Position numbers and translations under genes: made by a program | The notes under the pieces: generated by a model | The model's database searches: none | What the model was told of the DNA's origin: nothing | Seen by the model: only the letters and a program-made list of their open reading frames with translations | Source: a virus | DNA length: 25,774 nucleotides | Reading direction: 5' to 3' (one strand) | IMG/VR virus record: IMGVR_UViG_3300000956_000076 | Location: 1 to 25,774 of that record | Shown here: positions 21,510 to 25,774 of the stretch, piece after piece | How the letters are laid out: every line of letters starts with the position of its first letter | How positions within the stretch are numbered: position 1 is the first letter of the stretch

Positions 21510-21716
21510 TTAGAGGGGGTGGTTATTTGCTTCCGCTTTTTTGAGCGGGCAATCTGCCGATTCTCGACCTACACAACGCATTCCTTTTACGAATAGCGCC
21601 CCGGAAGCTCGGATACGGCAGCAGTTTACAAGCCTTTGTGCGGGCACTCCGTATTGATCGCGAAGCTGCAATTTATAACGTTCCCGACATGCCTTAGTTG
21701 CTTTCGTGTAATTCAT
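21510..21716 (-). CDS. Small Cys-rich basic protein
   Basis: The protein has 68 residues; ATG 21716 overlaps the stop of the zinc-ribbon-like gene before it (ATGA). It contains five Cys (including VNCCRIRASGALFVKG and MRCVGRESADCPLKKAEA), so a metal site is possible. The N-terminal helix is basic (TKATKACRERYKLQLRDQYG). No family is recognised. Confidence 0.7.
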   Translation of the reverse strand: MNYTKATKACRERYKLQLRDQYGVPAQRLVNCCRIRASGALFVKGMRCVGRESADCPLKKAEANNHPL

Positions 21717-21913
21717 TTAGGCATCTTCCCGCGCTTGATGCTGCATTTTGGGCAGTAGCATTTGTGTTCTGATAGATTGAAAGACCAACCTTGCGCTCGG
21801 GCGACTTTCCGGCATTCGTTTTCGGTTTGTTCCATTTCTGCCGACTGCCAGAAACCGTTGCAACCTTCGCCATCGCAGTACAGGTGCATGTCGTAAACGC
21901 CAAGTATCGGCAT
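21713..21913 (-). CDS. Small zinc-ribbon-like protein
   Basis: The protein has 66 residues; ATG 21913 lies after GGGAGAAGGAT. It has two Cys pairs, YCDGEGCNGFW near 12-22 and CYCPKCS near 52-58, with the AR-x-QGW-x(10)-CYCPKC arrangement seen in many small phage zinc-ribbon proteins. The role is unknown; such proteins usually bind nucleic acid or another protein. Confidence 0.8.
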   Translation of the reverse strand: MPILGVYDMHLYCDGEGCNGFWQSAEMEQTENECRKVARAQGWSFNLSEHKCYCPKCSIKRGKMPK

Positions 21914-21944
21914 ATCCTTCTCCCATTCCTTACGATTTTTTGGG

Positions 21945-22271
21945 TTATTTTCGTCTGAACGTGTTAACTACACGCCATAGAAGACGTTGCCAATACATTC
22001 GCAGACGTACAGGCAATTCCTTGAGTTTTTGCTTCATAGGTTTACCTGGCCCCGTGTAATCGTCGAATGCGTCTTTTCTTTCGGAGTCATGCTTATCATT
22101 GTCATTTTCGAAATACAGCGGAAACTCCCAAAAACCGTTTCTGTCGAGTTCGCCGTATCCGTATGAAGGGGATTCTGCGATGTCGGTACTCGCCCCGAGT
22201 TGCAGGCCCATATTGTAACGCTTGATCGCTTCACGGTCGCTGCGTTTGATGTCTACTTTTCCTTTACTCAT
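21945..22271 (-). CDS. Hypothetical protein with basic C-terminal helix
   Basis: The protein has 108 residues from ATG 22271, six bases after GGAGG; the ATG at 22277 is too close to that site. Polar and acidic in the middle (ENDNDKHDSERKDAFDDYTG), with a strongly basic amphipathic C-terminal helix (PVRLRMYWQRLLWRVVNTFR) that could bind membrane or nucleic acid. No family is recognised. Confidence 0.7.
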   Translation of the reverse strand: MSKGKVDIKRSDREAIKRYNMGLQLGASTDIAESPSYGYGELDRNGFWEFPLYFENDNDKHDSERKDAFDDYTGPGKPMKQKLKELPVRLRMYWQRLLWRVVNTFRRK

Positions 22272-22307
22272 CCCCATCCTCCTCCAGGCGATCCTTTCGC
22301 CTTTTTA

Positions 22308-22445
22308 TCAGTCGGCAAACTCTACCGAATAAACGGTTTTCCTCTCACCGTTTTCTCGCTCGATATAGAAACTATACATTGTTCGTTCAAGCACAAGGAC
22401 TGTTTCCGTTTCTCCTGTCTTTTCGTTATACCAGTAAGCCGTCAT
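22308..22445 (-). CDS. Small beta-rich protein
   Basis: A 45-residue frame (MTAYWYNEKTGETETVLVLE start) with AGGAG seven bases before ATG 22445. Alternating strand pattern with YSFYIERENGERKTVYSVEF suggests a small two- or three-strand sheet. No family is recognised. Confidence 0.68.
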   Translation of the reverse strand: MTAYWYNEKTGETETVLVLERTMYSFYIERENGERKTVYSVEFAD

Positions 22446-22466
22446 CCTCTTTCTCCTTTGATCGTC

Positions 22467-22507
22467 GGTGACGTCACCCCTGACCATTGGCCCCGTGGTG
22501 TGGGGCC
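22467..22507 (-). promoter_or_regulatory. 12-bp palindrome and GC hairpin in an intergenic gap
   Basis: In the 70-base gap before the gene at 22445 there is a perfect palindrome GGTGACGTCACC (22467-22478) and, 10 bases away, a hairpin GGCCCC-ACACCAC-GGGGCC (22507-22489 on the minus strand). No T-run follows, so it is not an intrinsic terminator. It may be an operator or an RNA element. Confidence 0.45.
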
Positions 22508-22515
22508 TTGGGTTG

Positions 22516-22662
22516 TTAGTTGTTGTGCTGGAAGTATGAATTCCATCCAGCCATAAAATCCGAGTTTTCCGATTCTATGATTTCTTCTGCTACTTCCGAA
22601 TCCAGATTATAGTAATCTACATTCATAGCGGCTTCCTTGCCTCTTTCGAAATCGTTTTCCAT
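22516..22662 (-). CDS. Small acidic protein
   Basis: A 48-residue frame starting at ATG 22662 with GGGGGCGAAGGG upstream. It is acidic and helical (MENDFERGKEAAMNVDYYNL, then DSEVAEEIIESENSDF), ending MAGWNSYFQHNN. The end resembles the F-x-AG-[YFW] pattern of the genes at 21078 and 24813. It is the first gene downstream of the promoter at 22713-22740. Function is unknown. Confidence 0.72.
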   Translation of the reverse strand: MENDFERGKEAAMNVDYYNLDSEVAEEIIESENSDFMAGWNSYFQHNN

Positions 22663-22694
22663 TTGCCCTTCGCCCCCTAAGCGCTGTTAGTGGT

Positions 22695-22718
22695 TTCAAT
22701 CACCATGACCTAATTATA
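22695..22718 (-). promoter_or_regulatory. Operator-like element overlapping a start point (copy 1)
   Basis: The minus strand reads ATAATTAGGTCATGGTGAT and then TGAA, overlapping the -10 box and the start region of the promoter at 22713-22740. A near-identical element lies inside the promoter at 23379-23406. The shared core is AATTAG(G)TCATSGTGAT. Confidence 0.5.
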
Positions 22719-22740
22719 CACCACAACAACCAATTAGCAA
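22713..22740 (-). promoter_or_regulatory. Promoter for the 22662-and-onward small genes
   Basis: On the minus strand TTGCTA (22740-22735), a 16-base spacer and a consensus TATAAT (22718-22713) occupy the 126-base gap between two genes. The start point would be near 22706 and the leader about 45 bases. The gap (22663-22788) shows no other gene or terminator. Confidence 0.68.
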
Positions 22741-22788
22741 GAACTTTATCCGATAAATCATCTGGACAATCTTGCGGTAGGTTTTGTG

Positions 22789-23091
22789 CTAATTATGCCT
22801 GACAACAGCGCTCATTCCTTCGTCATCGCCATAGTAGAATTCGCAGAAGTTTATATAGTCACCGGTTTCTGCAATTATTTTATCTCGCACCGCGTCGCCA
22901 TTATCTGAATCAGCCCACCCTTCTTTTGAACCATCTGGGCTCAAGAAAAATGTGTAGTATGAGTTTATGTTCGATTTCATTATCGGCGTTACCTGGCTTT
23001 CTGCAAGTGATATAGCGAAAGCGTGAAGCTTTTTTATCTTAGTTTCATCATAGCTTGTGAAAGCTATTGCGTGGTGTCGTATGTACCCCAT
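22789..23091 (-). CDS. Phage protein with MGYIRHHAI start
   Basis: The protein has 100 residues. The start MGYIRHHAIAFTSYDETKI and the later SPDGSKEGWADSDNGD and FYYGDDEGM pieces match a family of small phage proteins of unknown function found in many siphoviruses. AGGAGATTGAAGA precedes ATG 23091. The fold looks alpha/beta with a ferredoxin-like order. No molecular role is known. Confidence 0.8.
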   Translation of the reverse strand: MGYIRHHAIAFTSYDETKIKKLHAFAISLAESQVTPIMKSNINSYYTFFLSPDGSKEGWADSDNGDAVRDKIIAETGDYINFCEFYYGDDEGMSAVVRHN

Positions 23092-23094
23092 TCT

Positions 23095-23358
23095 TCAATC
23101 TCCTTTTCGAGGTTTGCCCACCTGTTTGTTCCGATGCTGGAACTGTTCGACTTCCTCAAAGCTGAGCCAGTAGTCGCGGCCATGGCGCTTTACGTTGTTT
23201 TTCTTGCACCACTTCGAAACGGTTGACGGTTTGCAATGTTCGAGCTCCGCAACCTGCGCAGTCGTGTACACACTCATATAGCCTCTCAATCGCGGCATTG
23301 TTCTACCGCTTGTTTTGTCGGCATTTAGCCGGTCAACTTCTTGGATTAACGCACACAT
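23095..23358 (-). CDS. Helix-turn-helix DNA-binding protein (excisionase/MerR-like)
   Basis: The protein has 87 residues from ATG 23358, eight bases after GAGG. The upstream frame to 23388 runs through the promoter and is excluded. From about residue 28 the sequence MSVYTTAQVAELEHCKPSTV followed by SKWCKKNNVKRHGRDYWLSFEEVE is a winged helix-turn-helix of the excisionase/MerR-N type: helix, turn, recognition helix with SKW, then the wing RDYWLS. It is the first gene after the promoter at 23379-23406, whose spacer carries an operator-like element. It is thus a candidate regulator of that promoter and of the one at 22713. Confidence 0.8.
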   Translation of the reverse strand: MCALIQEVDRLNADKTSGRTMPRLRGYMSVYTTAQVAELEHCKPSTVSKWCKKNNVKRHGRDYWLSFEEVEQFQHRNKQVGKPRKGD

Positions 23359-23378
23359 GATTTTTACCTCGATTAAAT

Positions 23379-23406
23379 ATTCTATCACGATGACTAATTA
23401 TTGCAA
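23379..23406 (-). promoter_or_regulatory. Promoter for the helix-turn-helix gene
   Basis: On the minus strand TTGCAA (23406-23401), a 16-base spacer and TAGAAT (23384-23379), preceded by TGA as an extended -10. The start point would be near 23372, about 14 bases before ATG 23358. Confidence 0.7.
23383..23402 (-). promoter_or_regulatory. Operator-like element in promoter spacer (copy 2)
   Basis: The minus strand reads AATAATTAGTCATCGTGATA between the -35 and -10 boxes. It matches copy 1 at 22695-22718 except for one missing G and one C/G change. Binding here would block RNA polymerase. Confidence 0.5.
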
Positions 23407-23419
23407 GCGAAATCTCTCC

Positions 23420-23623
23420 CTACTTCCTGTTTTCTTTTGTGGTAGAAATTGTGCTAATCGGCTTGGTCGGGTAGTAATGGCTACATTCGGCGTCATCAGA
23501 CTCCCAATAGATCGAATCAAAATTAGCCCACCCCTGCAAGTATTCGTTTACTGGCGCGGTGAACCGGTAGCAAGTTTCTTTGATAGGGCAGTCTTGGCCG
23601 TAGCACTTTGTTATGTCAGCCAT
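23420..23623 (-). CDS. Small protein with Cys cluster (CYGQDCPIKETCYR)
   Basis: The protein has 67 residues from ATG 23623; the longer frame to 23728 lies over the upstream gene. The N-terminus carries CYGQDCPIKETCYRFTAP, a short Cys-rich loop seen in small phage proteins with a metal or disulfide motif. A fourth Cys lies in DDAECSHYYP. It overlaps the upstream gene by eight bases. No function is known. Confidence 0.76.
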   Translation of the reverse strand: MADITKCYGQDCPIKETCYRFTAPVNEYLQGWANFDSIYWESDDAECSHYYPTKPISTISTTKENRK

Positions 23624-23816
23624 CTTCGTAAAGACTCCCCTTCTGTCCTGGTTCGTTTGAATTAGTGCATTCGTTTCTATGATCCGCCGCATGCGGACAT
23701 CTCTTGTTTCCGCATATAGAGCAAACAATCATGAAGCTAAATCGAATCGGCATCCCGTCTTGAGTCAAGTTTGATTCACTTATGCATCTCGCGCATGAGC
23801 AGTCTCTATAGTCCAT
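23616..23816 (-). CDS. Zinc-knuckle phage protein (NKRCPHAxDH motif)
   Basis: The protein has 66 residues from ATG 23816, with GGATGGG upstream; the longer frame to 23879 overlaps the preceding gene. Cys pairs in CSCARC and CSICGNKRCPHAADHRNECT, followed by NSNEPGQKGS, match a widespread small phage zinc-finger-like protein of unknown function. At least six Cys and two His could form two metal sites. Confidence 0.82.
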   Translation of the reverse strand: MDYRDCSCARCISESNLTQDGMPIRFSFMIVCSICGNKRCPHAADHRNECTNSNEPGQKGSLYEDG

Positions 23817-23943
23817 GGCCCATCCTATCCAATATCTCGTCAGCTTCTTCGGGTGTTTGAGCGGTTGGCGGATATTCAACAGTTATCGTGTGATATTCCC
23901 AATGCGGTATAAGGTCTAATGTATTTATGCTCCAATCACTCAT
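23806..23943 (-). CDS. Small hypothetical protein
   Basis: A 45-residue frame that starts at ATG 23943 (GGGAG upstream, ATGA overlap with the gene before) and ends at TAG 23806-23808, overlapping the next gene by 11 bases. The sequence (MSDWSINTLDLIPHWEYHTI, then a short acidic helix PEEADEILDRMG) is not recognised. Confidence 0.7.
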   Translation of the reverse strand: MSDWSINTLDLIPHWEYHTITVEYPPTAQTPEEADEILDRMGHGL

Positions 23944-24122
23944 GATATCGTGCTCCCATATTTTTGGTTTTTACGAATGCAGTGCTTGCATGTAACATCG
24001 GCCTCTACTTCCGTCATTTCCAGATAGTAAACAACCCCGCCGAATTGCTTGCAACGTATACCAATTATCTTTTTGCCACCGAGATGACGAAATACCTTTT
24101 GGTGAACTTTGTTTTTAGTCAT
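23940..24122 (-). CDS. Small basic Cys-pair protein
   Basis: The protein has 60 residues; both ends use ATGA overlaps with neighbours. It is basic at the start (MTKNKVHQKVFRHLGGKKII) and has IRCKQFGG and VTCKHCIRK, a three-Cys pattern that could bind a metal. No family is recognised. Confidence 0.72.
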   Translation of the reverse strand: MTKNKVHQKVFRHLGGKKIIGIRCKQFGGVVYYLEMTEVEADVTCKHCIRKNQKYGSTIS

Positions 24123-24340
24123 GATGGAAACTCCAATGCATAATCCGAAGCGCAGGCTTCATAGTTGCCAGTTATACATGAATCAACATCTTCGCCTTCA
24201 TATTCAGCCAAGAGTTTTTCGTCTGTAGGGTAATCTTCGAGAATATCCCAATCGTTAACGCCCATAAGCATGGCCCATTGGCGATTTACTTCCGCTCGCC
24301 ATTCAGCACAATTGTCTTTGGTGAGAATTAGCTCATCCAT
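24119..24340 (-). CDS. Small acidic hypothetical protein
   Basis: The protein has 73 residues, starting at ATG 24340 behind AGGAG. It is strongly acidic with several Trp and Cys (NCAEWRAEVNRQWAMLMGVN, then DWDILEDYPTDEKLLAEYEG). No family is recognised. Confidence 0.74.
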   Translation of the reverse strand: MDELILTKDNCAEWRAEVNRQWAMLMGVNDWDILEDYPTDEKLLAEYEGEDVDSCITGNYEACASDYALEFPS

Positions 24341-24617
24341 TCGTTTCTCCTAAAACTGAATCAGCAACCGCATTCGATATCAGCTCTCTTTCTTTGGCTG
24401 TGTAATCGATATTAGGCAATTCCTCAATCGTGCTAACAACCATAGGAAACATGTCTGATTTTCGGCTGCATACGAACATTCCAGTAGTCTCGACTCTGCC
24501 GCGAAGCATTACCCACGTGCCGTTTGCTTGATAATCCATTTTCCCGAAAACATCTGGGTTCGAATCCTTACAGAAAAATACTCGGCACGGCTGACCTGAA
24601 AATTTATTAATCACCAT
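24333..24617 (-). CDS. Hypothetical protein
   Basis: The protein has 94 residues from ATG 24617; the longer start at 24644 would overlap the previous gene by 38 bases. The first part is beta-rich (MVINKFSGQPCRVFFCKDSN, then WVMLRGRVETTGMFVC) and resembles a small SH3- or OB-like sheet; the end is helical. Overlap with the previous gene is 11 bases. No family is recognised. Confidence 0.7.
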   Translation of the reverse strand: MVINKFSGQPCRVFFCKDSNPDVFGKMDYQANGTWVMLRGRVETTGMFVCSRKSDMFPMVVSTIEELPNIDYTAKERELISNAVADSVLGETNG

Positions 24618-24816
24618 GAAATACCGCCATATTATTAGCCGCAACCCTAAGTATCTCCCTCACCTGACCAGTCTGTTTCTCGACTTCTGCCAGGGCTGCT
24701 TTTAGGGCTGTGTTTTCGCGTTTTAACTCGTTGACCTCTCGCAAAAGGTCTTTGATTTGTTCTTGATAGAGTGATCTATTGATCGTCAGATTGTTCACTC
24801 CGGTTATGTTATTCAT
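24607..24816 (-). CDS. Small coiled-coil protein
   Basis: The protein has 69 residues. From about residue 15 it is a heptad-type helix (YQEQIKDLLREVNELKRENT, then ALKAALAEVEKQTGQVREIL), a leucine-zipper-like dimer former. ATG 24816 overlaps the stop of the preceding gene (ATGA). No DNA-binding basic region precedes the coil. Function is unknown. Confidence 0.75.
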   Translation of the reverse strand: MNNITGVNNLTINRSLYQEQIKDLLREVNELKRENTALKAALAEVEKQTGQVREILRVAANNMAVFHGD

Positions 24817-25010
24817 CCCTTCCCCCTTGCTTCCATCCCATCTAAATACCCGGCCCTGAAAAATGCAAAGTCCTGTTCAATTATGGCACTGGCATAATAC
24901 CGCGTGCCGTTTTTACTGCTCCATTCAGGCTTCCATCGTTCGAGGTTACCGTAATCGTCACCGAGGCTGCTTAAAACATATTTCTCGAATGCTTCTTGTA
25001 TTTCGGTCAT
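24813..25010 (-). CDS. Small protein with FRAGYLDGMEA motif
   Basis: The protein has 65 residues with a C-terminal FAFFRAGYLDGMEARGKG helix, the F-x2-G-Y-x2-G pattern common in small phage proteins. ATG 25010 overlaps the stop of the preceding gene. Function is unknown. Confidence 0.75.
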   Translation of the reverse strand: MTEIQEAFEKYVLSSLGDDYGNLERWKPEWSSKNGTRYYASAIIEQDFAFFRAGYLDGMEARGKG

Positions 25011-25279
25011 GCCTTGATCCTATCTGATTCTGTTTCAGTCGTCGTCTTGCCCCGTAATTGCGCATGAGGTTCATATGGTTCATCTTCATACCAATCTATG
25101 GCTTCATCTCTTTCCATTGCCGAATGGCATTCTGGATGAACGTAAAAATGGTATATAAAACCTTCTGACGAAACTGCTGAATGCATTGCGTTTTCTCTAC
25201 GGTTTATTTTTTCACTGCACCATTCGCAAGAGTGATCTTTGGCAACTCTAACAAATCCAGATTCAATTATTTTGCTCAT
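25007..25279 (-). CDS. Zinc-finger-like small protein
   Basis: The protein has 90 residues. HSCEWCSEKINRRENAMHSA then FIYHFYVHPECHSAM has a Cys-x2-Cys pair, a His after a strand and a HPEC pair: the spacing of a small LIM/treble-clef-like metal site that is frequent in phage proteins. The C-terminus is acidic and then polar. Both ends overlap neighbours by ATGA. Confidence 0.78.
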   Translation of the reverse strand: MSKIIESGFVRVAKDHSCEWCSEKINRRENAMHSAVSSEGFIYHFYVHPECHSAMERDEAIDWYEDEPYEPHAQLRGKTTTETESDRIKA

Positions 25280-25407
25280 CTCGTCACCACCCAGACAATC
25301 AAAAGAATCGCCAGTATTACGCCAATGAATGCGGCGCTCAACAAGGGCAATGCCGCAATAAACAATTCCCAGATTACTGACTGGGCTACTGATTTTTTGG
25401 TTCTCAT
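25276..25407 (-). CDS. Tiny single-span membrane protein
   Basis: The protein has 43 residues. After a basic start (MRTKKSVAQS) most of the chain is hydrophobic (WELFIAALPLLSAAFIGVIL and then AILLIVWVV), giving one long or two short membrane segments. Start and stop overlap both neighbours (ATGA). It is too short to assign. Confidence 0.7.
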   Translation of the reverse strand: MRTKKSVAQSVIWELFIAALPLLSAAFIGVILAILLIVWVVTR

Positions 25408-25703
25408 TTCGTCAACTCCCTGACTACAAAATCGATTCTGGTTTTTGATTTTTTATCTTTCGGGATAAGTCTAACCGCACCACATCGGGCGAACCATCCG
25501 TTATCGAGTAATATCCATATGTCTACTCTGACGGAAATATTAAACTTACGATACATTCGATCCATCTGAGTTTTTGTGTACAGTTCGCAAATCGTGAACC
25601 GGTCGCCCTCGGTAAATGGTGCACTAAATGCAGTATCCATATCGACAACTTCTATCAAGTCACCTTTACGAACCCTATTCCCATCTATGTCAATTCCTGT
25701 CAT
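25404..25703 (-). CDS. Hypothetical protein with KOW/SH3-like N-terminus
   Basis: The protein has 99 residues from ATG 25703, six bases after AAGGAG; the TTG at 25709 is less likely. MTGIDIDGNRVRKGDLIEVVD, followed by a strand-rich segment (FTEGDRFTICELYT and FNISVRVDIWILLDNGWFAR), looks like an SH3-like beta barrel. It ends in a basic tail. No family is recognised. Confidence 0.72.
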   Translation of the reverse strand: MTGIDIDGNRVRKGDLIEVVDMDTAFSAPFTEGDRFTICELYTKTQMDRMYRKFNISVRVDIWILLDNGWFARCGAVRLIPKDKKSKTRIDFVVRELTK

Positions 25704-25733
25704 ACTCAACTCCTTAACTTTAGATTGAACCGT

Positions 25734-25748
25734 TTAGAACGATTCTAA
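25734..25748 (-). promoter_or_regulatory. Inverted repeat, probable operator near the right edge
   Basis: TTAGAA-CGA-TTCTAA is a perfect 6-bp inverted repeat with a 3-base spacer in the leader before the gene at 25703. Upstream, at the window edge, the minus strand has TATACT (25772-25767), a possible -10 box whose -35 would lie outside the window. Confidence 0.45.
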
Positions 25749-25774
25749 GCTGTTTTTTTGCAAAGTAGTATAGT

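Noticed and set aside
22287-22306. A short stem GGCGA/TCGCC followed by TTTTT on the plus strand
   Set aside because: It looks like an intrinsic terminator for the plus strand, but there are no plus-strand genes to end. The stem is only 5 bp, and the sequence lies across the start region of the minus-strand gene at 22271.
1-25774. tRNA genes, CRISPR arrays, insertion sequences, integrase or attachment sites
   Set aside because: I saw no cloverleaf-like tandem stems, regularly spaced repeats, transposase motifs or recombinase motifs. A covariance-model scan for tRNA could still find something I missed.

Overview
The window is a stretch of a tailed double-stranded DNA bacteriophage or prophage. 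Every supportable gene lies on the minus strand, so transcription runs from base 25774 towards base 1. A tape measure protein, a tail tube, a tail assembly chaperone with a frameshift signal, and no visible sheath or baseplate genes suggest a long non-contractile tail (siphovirus-like). The host cannot be named. Strong Shine-Dalgarno sequences, sigma-70-type promoters and chains of ATGA/GTGA/TTGA stop-start overlaps show only that it is a bacterium.

In transcription order: (1) 25774-20348 is a dense array of about two dozen very small genes, many with Cys-x2-Cys or Cys/His metal-site patterns, and one with a helix-turn-helix. It holds promoters near 23379-23406 and 22713-22740 that share an operator-like sequence. 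(2) 20340-18564 is a promoter followed by the small and large terminase subunits. (3) 18563-18435 is a consensus-like promoter followed within about 50 bases by an intrinsic terminator placed directly in front of the next ribosome binding site, which looks like an attenuator. (4) 18434-10376 is an accessory cassette: a DUF115/Maf-like protein, a DegT/DnrJ-type PLP aminotransferase, a short-chain dehydrogenase, a NeuB-family synthase, an SpsF/NeuA-like cytidylyltransferase and a SAM methyltransferase. One small uncharacterised gene sits after each enzyme. (5) 10316-9666 holds a Mor-like transcription activator and tiny coupled ORFs. (6) 9691-4525 holds the portal, a MuF-like head protein, two small proteins, a second promoter-plus-terminator leader, scaffold, major capsid protein and a small probable head protein. 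(7) 4482-1 holds the adaptor, head closure, gp10-like, tail terminator, tail tube and chaperone genes, the last with a textbook -1 frameshift signal, and a tape measure protein cut by the window edge.

The most notable content is the sugar cassette embedded in the late region between terminase and portal. Its enzymes resemble the SpsC/SpsE/SpsF and PtmA/PtmB/LegI sets that make and activate nonulosonic (sialic-acid-like) acids. The Maf-like protein belongs to a family that includes transferases moving such sugars onto flagellin. Together they suggest that the phage finishes, activates and attaches a sialic-acid-like sugar to a protein, possibly its own virion. The dehydratase, N-acetyltransferase and hydrolysing epimerase steps are absent here and would have to come from the host or from elsewhere in the phage.
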